DNA of 64,000 nt, from positions 1 through 64,000 of the forward strand of contig NZ_JAALJH010000052.1 in the NCBI RefSeq assembly GCF_011064615.1, written 5' to 3'. A program made the position numbers and the translations under genes. The notes under the pieces were generated by a model, which saw only the letters and a program-made list of their open reading frames with translations, did no database searches and was not told the origin of the DNA. Shown here one piece after another: positions 43,715 through 50,843 of this stretch. This DNA is from Aquisphaera insulae. Lineage in GTDB: Bacteria > Planctomycetota > Planctomycetia > Isosphaerales > Isosphaeraceae. Within the stretch, counting starts at the first letter, position 1. Each line of letters opens with the position of its first letter.

Positions 43715-44797
43715 TTAGGCCGTCTCGCTCTTGAGGATCGAGCTGGGGCCGTCCTCGGCGACCGGCGGGCGCTGATGCGACCCGACGGAAGGAGCCTGGG
43801 ATTCTTCCTCGGCGCGCGAGTGCAAGGCGTCCTGGATGGTCCGCAAGAGCACCGGGATGCCCTTGCCGGTCACGGCGGAGATGGACAGGACCTCGCGGCC
43901 GAGCTCGCGGGCGATCCGGTCGCGGGCGGCCTCCGCGCCGGTGAGGTCGAGCTTGGTGAGGACGACGATCTCGGGCCGTTCCGCCAGCGAGGGGCTGTAT
44001 TCGCGGAGCTCGCGGCGGATCATCCGGTGGTTCTCGAGCGGGTCCGAGCCGTCCACGGGGACGGCCTCGACCAGGTGGACCAGGACGCCGGTCCGCTCGA
44101 CGTGGCGGAGGAACTCGTGGCCGAGGCCGAGGCCGGCGTGGGCCCCCTCGATCAGGCCCGGGATGTCGGCGACGACGAAGGCGGTGTCGTCCACCCCCAC
44201 CGTCCCGAGGTTCGGATACTTGGTCGTGAAGGGATAGTCGGCGATCTCCGGATGGGCGCGGGAGATTCGCGAGAGGAGCGTGGACTTGCCGGCGTTGGGC
44301 AGGCCGATGAGGCCGACGTCGGCGATCACCTTGAGCTCGAGCGTGATCCACCGCTCCTCGCCCGGCAGGCCGGCCTCGTGCTGCCGCGGGGCCCGGTTGG
44401 TCGCGGACTTGAAGAACGTGTTGCCGTGCCCCCCGCGACCCCCCTTGGCGACCACGACGCTCTCGCCGGCCGCCTTCAGGTCGCGGATCACGTTCCCCCG
44501 GTCCCGATCGCGGACGATCGTGCCGGGAGGGACCTCGATCACCAGGTCCTTGCCGTTCTTGCCGAAGCAGTTGGAGCCCTGCCCGTGCTCGCCGCGGGGG
44601 GCTCGCCAGTGGCGCTGGTGCGAGAGATGGGCGAGGTTGGTGTTGCCCTCGGAGGCGCGGAGCACGACGTCGCCGCCGTGTCCGCCGTCGCCCCCGTTGG
44701 GGCCCCCGCGGGGGGCGTACTTCTCATGGCGAAAGCTGAGGCAGCCGTTGCCTCCCTCCCCACCTCGCACGAAGAGGGTCACGCGGTCCACGAACAT
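43715..44797 (-). CDS. obg: GTPase Obg (ribosome assembly)
   Basis: 360 residues. The glycine-rich Obg fold (FVRGGEGGNGCLSFRHEKYAPRGGPNGGDGG) covers about 1-158; the GTPase follows with G1 GLPNAGKST, G2 ADYPFTT, G3 DIPGLIEGA and G4 LTKLD. It helps 50S ribosome assembly and links growth to nutrient state. It precedes rpmA by 43 nt on the same strand in reverse order (rpmA first), as in many bacteria. The last residues (about 348-360) come from the 35-bp segment shared with the GH39-like gene, and the preceding tail (EEESQAPSVGSHQRPP) is low-complexity, so the C-terminus may have been altered by a rearrangement. Confidence 0.95.
   Translation of the reverse strand: MFVDRVTLFVRGGEGGNGCLSFRHEKYAPRGGPNGGDGGHGGDVVLRASEGNTNLAHLSHQRHWRAPRGEHGQGSNCFGKNGKDLVIEVPPGTIVRDRDRGNVIRDLKAAGESVVVAKGGRGGHGNTFFKSATNRAPRQHEAGLPGEERWITLELKVIADVGLIGLPNAGKSTLLSRISRAHPEIADYPFTTKYPNLGTVGVDDTAFVVADIPGLIEGAHAGLGLGHEFLRHVERTGVLVHLVEAVPVDGSDPLENHRMIRRELREYSPSLAERPEIVVLTKLDLTGAEAARDRIARELGREVLSISAVTGKGIPVLLRTIQDALHSRAEEESQAPSVGSHQRPPVAEDGPSSILKSETA
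43717..43751. repeat. 35-bp direct repeat, copy 2 (in the 3' end of obg)
   Basis: Identical to 42713-42747. Here it is read on the minus strand as the last codons of obg (SILKSETA and stop). Confidence 0.85.
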
Positions 44798-44840
44798 GAT
44801 GCGGGGCTCTTCTCGGGTGGGGCGGCTGCGTCCGGATCGA

Positions 44841-45113
44841 TCAGGCCTTGGCGGCGGCGGGGACGGCCTCGACGGGGAAGACGTTGATCCGTCGGCCTTC
44901 CTGGTCGAACGTCACCTTGCCCTCGATGAGGGAATAGATGGTCCAGTCGCGGCCGATGCCGACATTCCGGCCGGCCCGCCACTTCGTCCCCTTCTGGCGG
45001 CAGATGATCGCCCCCGGCCTGGCCACCTGGCCGCCGAAGAGCTTGATTCCCAGCATCTGGGGGTTCGAATCGCGGCCGTTGCGGCTCGACCCCTGACCCT
45101 TTTTATGAGCCAT
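44841..45113 (-). CDS. rpmA: 50S ribosomal protein L27
   Basis: 90 residues: MAHKKGQGSSRNGRDSNPQ, LGIKLFGGQVARPGAIICRQ, GTKWRAGRNVGIGRDWTIYSL. It starts directly with the mature-type Met-Ala-His-Lys-Lys without the N-terminal pre-sequence seen in Firmicutes. It lies in the 50S peptidyl-transferase region. Normally rplU stands in front; here the gene upstream is queC on the other strand, so rplU is elsewhere. obg follows by 43 nt. Confidence 0.95.
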   Translation of the reverse strand: MAHKKGQGSSRNGRDSNPQMLGIKLFGGQVARPGAIICRQKGTKWRAGRNVGIGRDWTIYSLIEGKVTFDQEGRRINVFPVEAVPAAAKA

Positions 45114-45317
45114 GACTGATACGTCCTCGATCTCGCTTTGGACCTGCGCGCCTTCGAATGCTACCATGGGCCGGCGCGATCGACGCGCAAACGCCGGCAC
45201 GCCGCCAGGCGGCGTTGAATCGATCATCATATACGCCCCGGCCCGCACCGGGCAACCCCGGAACGCCGCGGGGCGGCATGTGATGGCCAGGAATCGAGCC
45301 CCGGAGGATCGTCTCAC

Positions 45318-46019
45318 GTGGACCCGCAACCGAAGGCCGTCGTCCTCCTGAGCGGCGGGCTCGATTCCGCCACGGCGCTCGCCGAGTCGAAGGCGGCGGG
45401 CTTCACGCCCTCCGCGCTCACCATCTCCTACGGCCAGCGACACGCGGTGGAAATCCAGGCCGCCCGCAACGTCGCCCGGTCCATCGGGGTCGCACGCCAC
45501 ATCGAGCTCGAGATCGACCTGCGAGCCTTCGGCGGCAGCGCCCTGACCGCGGACATCGACGTCCCCAAGGACCGCCCGGCGGATGAGATGGCCCATGGCA
45601 TCCCCATCACCTACGTCCCCGCCAGGAACACCGTCTTCCTGTCCCTGGCCCTGGCCTGGGCCGAAACCCTGGGCGCCTTCGATCTTTTTGTCGGCGTCAA
45701 CTGCGTGGATTACTCGGGTTACCCGGATTGCCGCCCCGAGTACCTTCGGGCGTTCGAGGAGCTGGCCCGGCTGGCAACCCGGGCGGGCGTCGAGGGGGCG
45801 GGGCGGTTTCGAGTCCATGCCCCGCTGATCAAGATGACGAAGGAGGAGATCATCGCTCGCGGCCTGGGGCTCGGCGTCGACTACAGCCTGACCCACAGTT
45901 GCTACGACCCCAGCCCGGAGGGCCTGGCCTGCGGCCGCTGCGATTCCTGCCGCATTCGCCTGGATGCTTTCGGCCGCCTGGGCGTGGTCGACCCCGCCCG
46001 CTACGCGGGAAAGCACTGA
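45318..46019 (+). CDS. queC: 7-cyano-7-deazaguanine synthase QueC
   Basis: 233 residues. P-loop LSGGLDSATA (11-20), then SYGQRHAVE, PARNTVFLS, and four Cys at the C-terminal end (CYDPSPEGLACGRCDSCRIR) for a zinc site. It makes preQ0 from CDG in the queuosine pathway. The GTG at 45318 has GGAGGATC upstream. No other queuosine gene is seen nearby. A terminator-like hairpin follows (46021-46062). It diverges from rpmA across 205 nt. Confidence 0.95.
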   Translation: MDPQPKAVVLLSGGLDSATALAESKAAGFTPSALTISYGQRHAVEIQAARNVARSIGVARHIELEIDLRAFGGSALTADIDVPKDRPADEMAHGIPITYVPARNTVFLSLALAWAETLGAFDLFVGVNCVDYSGYPDCRPEYLRAFEELARLATRAGVEGAGRFRVHAPLIKMTKEEIIARGLGLGVDYSLTHSCYDPSPEGLACGRCDSCRIRLDAFGRLGVVDPARYAGKH

Positions 46020-46020
46020 A

Positions 46021-46062
46021 CCCCGCCGGACGGCCGAATTGGAGCCGCGGCGGGGCCCTTTT
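46021..46062 (+). terminator. probable terminator after queC
   Basis: CCCCGCCG (46021-46028) pairs with CGGCGGGG (46048-46055), an 8-bp stem with a partly paired 19-nt loop, followed by CCCTTTT to 46062. It starts directly behind the queC stop. Confidence 0.55.
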
Positions 46063-46166
46063 CCGGGGTCGTCGCCGGAATAGGTGCAAGGCTCTTTCTT
46101 TTTTCGCCGCAAGTGGTTAGCATGCTGCCATGGTCAATGCAATGAGGTCTTCTCAGGAGATCGTCA

Positions 46167-46352
46167 ATGCCCGAGTCCGTGGTCCATTTTCAGATCCGAA
46201 TGCCTCCTCAGCAGCATGAGAAGCTGGCGTCCTGGGCGAAGGAGGAGAAGCTGTCGCTCAACCTCCTTGTCGTCGGCATTCTCGAGAAGGCCATGCACCA
46301 GCACAAGGAAGAGCCTGCGTCCAAGCCCGGTGGGGCTCACTCTGCGAAGTGA
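46167..46352 (+). CDS. small ribbon-helix-helix-like protein
   Basis: 61 residues: VVHFQIRMPPQQHEKLASWAKEEKLSLNLLVVGILEKAMHQ (given here in short parts: a beta strand VHFQIRMP, then two helices) has the pattern of Arc/HicB-type DNA-binding proteins. CAGGAG lies upstream of the ATG at 46167. No toxin partner is seen next to it. It is followed by two hairpins, the second a strong bidirectional terminator. Confidence 0.65.
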   Translation: MPESVVHFQIRMPPQQHEKLASWAKEEKLSLNLLVVGILEKAMHQHKEEPASKPGGAHSAK

Positions 46353-46404
46353 CGCCCTTGCCGTTCCTCATCGCCCCGCGGAGTGCAGACTCCGCGGTGA
46401 CGAA

Positions 46405-46446
46405 AAAAAGAGAAGCCCCGGCCGGGATGCCGGGGCTTCTCTTTTT
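46405..46446. terminator. bidirectional terminator between convergent genes
   Basis: Arms at 46405-46422 and 46429-46446 form an 18-bp perfect stem, with A/T-rich outer ends (AAAAA and TTTTT) giving a T-tract in both directions. A second 9-bp hairpin (46376-46397) lies just upstream. It ends both the small RHH gene and the minus-strand secreted-protein gene. Confidence 0.85.
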
Positions 46447-46475
46447 AGCTGGCCGGTGGAGACGGTCCCCCATCC

Positions 46476-47291
46476 TCACCAGTAGACCCACTCGAACGGG
46501 GGCGAGCCGACCTCGATCTCGCTGCTCTTGACGTTGAACTCGTCGCCGCGGCGGATGAAATCCAGCCGGAGGGTCTTGTACTTGACGACCGGCTTGCCGG
46601 TGCTGGGGTCCTGGACCTCCTTGTAGCCGTCCGACAGCCCCCGCACGTAGATGCTGAACCGATCGGACTTCCGATTCCAGGTCTCCCAGGTCGCGACCCC
46701 GAACAGGGCCTCGTCGACGCCCTGCTTGGTGCTGGGCGGGATCATGCCCATGATGTTCACCGCGCCCTGGACGTCGATCGAGGCATCGTTGTGCGCCCGG
46801 ATGATCGGGATCGCCTCGGGGATGACCTGGTCGTCGTAGCGCTTGCCTTCCTCGTCCACCATGGTGAACTGGGGGACGAACATCCGCGGCTTGCCGGTCC
46901 GGTTCACGACCTTGTAGTAGAGGTAATAGACGAGCTGCCGCCCCTTGCCCGGGATCTCCACGGTCTGGATCCGCACGGGCTTGTAGGCGAAGTTGAGGAT
47001 CCAGATCCCTTCCTTGTCCCTCGGCAGGACGGACGAGTCCACCCACTCGAGGTTATAGCTCCGCTTGCTATCTTTCGTCACGGGGATCGTCTTCGCCTTC
47101 GGCACCAGCTCCGCCGGAGGGATCGGATCGGGGGAGGGGAGCGCCTCTTCGGGTTTGCCGGCGGCGGCCGGTGCCTGGGCGGGTGCCTCGGCCGTCTTGT
47201 CCTGGCCGCGGGCCGGCTGGCCGAGGGAGGCCCATGCGAGGCCCATCATGGGCAGCCAGACCAGGCTCGTCCGCTTCAATAACGTGGACAC
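46476..47291 (-). CDS. secreted conserved hypothetical protein of planctomycete type
   Basis: 271 residues with an N-terminal hydrophobic signal (about 10-29, ARGQD), a Pro/Ala-rich spacer (about 30-62), then a beta-rich domain (YNLEWVDSSVLPRDKEGIWILNFAYKPVRIQ, RQLVYYLYYKVVNRTGKPR, VKSSEIEVGSPPFEWVYW, given in parts). No catalytic motif is recognised. ATG 47291. A candidate promoter lies at 47442-47470. Confidence 0.75.
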   Translation of the reverse strand: MSTLLKRTSLVWLPMMGLAWASLGQPARGQDKTAEAPAQAPAAAGKPEEALPSPDPIPPAELVPKAKTIPVTKDSKRSYNLEWVDSSVLPRDKEGIWILNFAYKPVRIQTVEIPGKGRQLVYYLYYKVVNRTGKPRMFVPQFTMVDEEGKRYDDQVIPEAIPIIRAHNDASIDVQGAVNIMGMIPPSTKQGVDEALFGVATWETWNRKSDRFSIYVRGLSDGYKEVQDPSTGKPVVKYKTLRLDFIRRGDEFNVKSSEIEVGSPPFEWVYW

Positions 47292-47614
47292 GGGACAGTC
47301 TCCTCGACCGAGAGGGAAGTCCAGGGGGTTCCAGATGAATGCATGACCGGGCAGGGGAGACCGAGAGGTGACGGAACGCGCCGGGCCGCGAAGAACGTGC
47401 CCGAATCCGCCCGAGCCGTCAAGTCGGGTTCCGTCGTAGGTAATCTAGCAAACCCGGGCAAATCATGCAATTTTGGCATACATTGACGGCCCGGGATCTC
47501 TCGGGAAAGCCTTGTCTCAGCGATCCGAAGGGGTTGCAACGAATTTTAGGGTGGTGCTACTCTAGGGCCAAGACCCGTAAGAAATCTCGGCTCCACGGAG
47601 AGGATAGCGATTCC
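47292..47614. other. divergent promoter region
   Basis: About 320 nt between the secreted hypothetical gene and the S1C protease gene; A/T-richer in 47440-47560. Nothing coding was found. Confidence 0.45.
47442..47470 (-). promoter_or_regulatory. candidate sigma70-type promoter
   Basis: On the minus strand TTGCAT and TAGATT are separated by 17 nt, pointing to the secreted hypothetical gene. Match to consensus is partial. Confidence 0.3.
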
Positions 47615-48661
47615 ATGGTCTGGTTGAGAGGGATCGCGGCGACATGCCTGATGGTGGCCCTTGCGCCCGGGGCGCGGGCGGGGTTCGAGACGCTGGTCCT
47701 CAAGGACGGGCAGCGGATCACCGGCGAGGTCGTGGCGGAGAAGCAGAACGCCCTGTACGTGGACCTCGGGTACGACCTGCTCCGGATCCCGAAGGATCAG
47801 GTGGTCCGTCGGGCGAGCGCGGCGGAGGCCGACCGGATCGCGCCCGCGACGGCCGGGGGCGTGGAGCCGGATCCGTCCGGCCTCTTCTCCACGGGCATGC
47901 TCCGCGCCACGCCGATGAAGGAGCTGGTGGCCCGGTTCGGCGAGGCCGTGATCTCGATCGAGACCCCGTCCGGGAAGGGCTCGGGCTTCATCATCAACAA
48001 GGATGGATATGCCATCACGAACTCGCACGTGATCCAGGGGGAGACCCGGATCGTGGCGATCCTCTACCAGAACGCGGCGGGGGGCCTGGCCCGCCGCCGG
48101 CTGGAGGACGTGGAGATCGTGGCGATCAACCCGTTCTTCGACCTGGCCCTGATCAAGGTGCCCCTCCCGCCGGACCTGAAACTGAATTACCTGGTGCTGG
48201 GTAATGGAGAGGACGTGAACACGGGGGACTCGGTCTTCGCCGTCGGCAATCCGCTCGGCCTGGAGCGGTCCGTGACCCAGGGGATCGTCAGCAGCCGGAG
48301 CCGGAACCTCCAGGGCCAGCTCTACCTCCAGACGGACACCGCCATCAACCCGGGCAACTCCGGCGGGCCCCTGTTCAACGCGCGTGGCGAGGTCATCGGG
48401 GTGACGAGCCGGGGGGCCAGGGCGGACATGGCGGACAACCTGGGCTTCGCCATCCCGGTCTCCTACGTGAAGGATTTCCTCCGGCATCGAGAGGCGTTCT
48501 CCTTCGACAAGTCGAACCCGAATAGCGGCTATCGCTACCTGGACCCGCCCCGCCGCCAGCGGGCCGACGCCCCCAAGGGCCTGGCCCGTCCTCGTGAAAA
48601 CTCCGCGACCCAGCCGGCGGCGGCGAAGCCCGCCAGCGCCTCGACGGCCGAGCGCCGGTAG
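47615..48661 (+). CDS. secreted trypsin-like serine protease (S1C/HtrA-like, no PDZ)
   Basis: 348 residues. After a signal peptide (about 1-22) comes a ~70-residue domain (ETLVLKDGQRITGEVVAEKQN...LRIPKDQV) and a chymotrypsin-fold protease with triad His138 (NSHVI), Asp176 (FFDLALIKV) and Ser249 (NPGNSGGPL). There is no PDZ domain; the end is a disordered Ala/Pro/Arg tail. HtrA-like proteases degrade misfolded envelope proteins. ATG 47615 is preceded by GGAGAGGA. Confidence 0.9.
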   Translation: MVWLRGIAATCLMVALAPGARAGFETLVLKDGQRITGEVVAEKQNALYVDLGYDLLRIPKDQVVRRASAAEADRIAPATAGGVEPDPSGLFSTGMLRATPMKELVARFGEAVISIETPSGKGSGFIINKDGYAITNSHVIQGETRIVAILYQNAAGGLARRRLEDVEIVAINPFFDLALIKVPLPPDLKLNYLVLGNGEDVNTGDSVFAVGNPLGLERSVTQGIVSSRSRNLQGQLYLQTDTAINPGNSGGPLFNARGEVIGVTSRGARADMADNLGFAIPVSYVKDFLRHREAFSFDKSNPNSGYRYLDPPRRQRADAPKGLARPRENSATQPAAAKPASASTAERR

Positions 48662-48880
48662 GGTCCGCCCCGCGACCACGCGTCGAGCCCCTCGGACCAA
48701 GGATGCAAGGGTAGTAATGACCTCACGGATCGAGACGCATTCGCCGGTCACCGTCGGCGACAGCCCAGGCTCGGAGCCTGGCGGGCGTCCGATGTTCCCG
48801 GCCGGAAAGACCGGTTTCGTGTCGAGTTTCCCGGGGCCGGTGAGCCGCGGGGTGCCCGGAATGGATTGGAGTTTCAAGTG

Positions 48881-50728
48881 ATGCAAACGGCGAAGCGGGC
48901 GATTCTTCGCCTGTCCCTCGCGGGCTGGATGGGTCTGACTCTGAGCGGTCTCTCCGGACCGATGGCCGGCGACGCCCGGGCCGCGGCTCCCCCGGAGCAG
49001 GTCCTCCCCGACTCCACCGTCTTCTTCGCGAAGGTCAGCGACGTCAGCAAGTTCCGCGAGGCTTTCAAGCAGAGCCAGTACGGCCAGCTCTGGAACGACC
49101 CCGCCATGGGGGCCCTCCGCGACGACATCAAGGACAAGCTCAAGAACGCCAGCAACACCCTCAAGGAGAAGATCGGCGTCACCCTCAAGGAGCTGCTCGA
49201 CATCCCCCAGGGGGCCGTCGGCATCGCCGCCGTGGCCCAGGACACGCCCGAGCTGCCGATCGCCCTGGCGATCATCGCCGACGCCGGGTCCAACGCCGCC
49301 CGGATGACCGAGGTCCTGGAGCGGAGCACCAAGCAACTCGAGGGTGCCGGCGCCAGGGTCTCGACCGAGGACATTCCGGGAGGGAAGCTCCATGTCATCC
49401 AGACCCCGCCGCCGAAGAACGGCGAGGAGGGCAAGCCGGCGCGGCCCCAGCCGCCGCTCGTCTGGACGTCGGCCGGGACCACGTTCCTCATCGGCAGCAG
49501 CACGAACGTGATCAAGGACCTGGCCAGCCACGGCGAGGGCCGCAGCACCGGCTCGCTCGCCTCCGTCGAGTCGTTCGCGAAGACCCAGGCCAAGACCGGC
49601 GCCGCCGACTCCCAGGCGTTCTGGTTCCTGGACATCGCCAAGGTCCTCAAGCTCGTCAACAAGGCGAATGCCGGCGGGGGCGAGGCCCAGGCGCAGCAGG
49701 TCGAATTCCTGATCAACGAGCTGGGCATCAACGGGCTCAAGTCGGTGGGCGGCACCCTGGCCCTCAACTCCGGCAACTACAACAGCATCACCAAGACCTT
49801 CTTCCTGGCCCCCCAGCCCGTGCAGGGGCTGCTCAAGGTCTTCACCATGCCGGCGGTCAGCCTCCACCCCGAATCGTGGGTCCCCGCCGGCGTCGCCAGC
49901 TACCAGACCTTTAGCTGGGACCTGGACGCCGCCTACACCGCCATCAACGACCTCGCCAACAAGTTCCAGCAGGGCATGCTGAACGTCCTCGAGCAGCAGC
50001 TCGCCGGCCCCGAGGGGGGCGCGCCCCTGAGCTTCCAGAAGGACCTCTTCGGGCCGCTCGGCGACCGGATCACCATGATCAGCGACTTCAAGAAGCCGAT
50101 CAAGGAAGACAGCCAGCGCGTCCTGGTGGGCGTGGCCCTGGAGGATTCCAAGGCCTTCTCCGGCACCCTCTCCCGGCTCATCGAGCTGGCCGGCGCCACC
50201 CCCAAGAAGCGGGACTTCCAGGGGACCACGATCTATGACTTCGACATGCCCGTGCCGACCATCCCCGGCCAGCCCGAGGGGGCCCAGGTCCAGGCCAACC
50301 TGCGGGGGCCGATCAGCGTGGCGATCGCCAAGGAGACGCTCTTCTTGACCACGGACGCCAGCCTGCTGGAGCAGATCCTCCGGCCCGGCGTCGTCCCGCT
50401 CGCGGAGAGCCCCCAGTACCAGACCATCGCCAAGGAGATCCCGGCCAAGGCCAGCGGCATCACCTTCGTCCGGCCCGACGAGCAGGCCCGCCTCTCCTAC
50501 GACATGATCAAGAGCGGCCAGTTCGAGAAGGCCCTCCGCGCCGGCATGGCCGCCAGCGCCTCCCGCGCCGGCCAGGCCCCGCCGGAGATCCCCCAGATCA
50601 TCGACCCGGCCAAGCTCCCGGACTTCAACGTCTTCGCCAAGTACCTGACCCTGGGCGGCAGCTACAGCGTCAGCGACGACGACGGCTTCATGTCCACCGG
50701 GTTCACGCTCCGTCGCACCAACCCCTGA
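48881..50728 (+). CDS. secreted hypothetical protein (DUF3352-like)
   Basis: 615 residues. A signal peptide (about 1-35, ARAAAPP) precedes alternating helix and strand segments: VLPDSTVFFAKVSDVSKFREAF, AFWFLDIAKVLKLVNKANA, VNVLEQQLAGPEGGAPLSF-type regions and an ending FNVFAKYLTLGGSYSVSDDDGFMSTG. It recalls DUF3352-type large envelope proteins in planctomycetes, but that is only a resemblance. No catalytic motif is seen. ATG 48881 follows TTGGAG at distance 11. Confidence 0.7.
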   Translation: MQTAKRAILRLSLAGWMGLTLSGLSGPMAGDARAAAPPEQVLPDSTVFFAKVSDVSKFREAFKQSQYGQLWNDPAMGALRDDIKDKLKNASNTLKEKIGVTLKELLDIPQGAVGIAAVAQDTPELPIALAIIADAGSNAARMTEVLERSTKQLEGAGARVSTEDIPGGKLHVIQTPPPKNGEEGKPARPQPPLVWTSAGTTFLIGSSTNVIKDLASHGEGRSTGSLASVESFAKTQAKTGAADSQAFWFLDIAKVLKLVNKANAGGGEAQAQQVEFLINELGINGLKSVGGTLALNSGNYNSITKTFFLAPQPVQGLLKVFTMPAVSLHPESWVPAGVASYQTFSWDLDAAYTAINDLANKFQQGMLNVLEQQLAGPEGGAPLSFQKDLFGPLGDRITMISDFKKPIKEDSQRVLVGVALEDSKAFSGTLSRLIELAGATPKKRDFQGTTIYDFDMPVPTIPGQPEGAQVQANLRGPISVAIAKETLFLTTDASLLEQILRPGVVPLAESPQYQTIAKEIPAKASGITFVRPDEQARLSYDMIKSGQFEKALRAGMAASASRAGQAPPEIPQIIDPAKLPDFNVFAKYLTLGGSYSVSDDDGFMSTGFTLRRTNP

Positions 50729-50843
50729 GCGATCTGTCCAGCTCGCCGCCGGCGCCCTCGGACGCCGGCGGCGGTTCGCCCTCCCTGGCGGCGAGCCCAC
50801 CGAGATCGGGCTCCCCGCCGCCTGTCCTCCCGGAGTCCACCTC

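Noticed and set aside
45060..45075. GGTTCGAATC-like segment recalling a tRNA T-loop
   Set aside because: It lies inside rpmA and no cloverleaf can be drawn around it.
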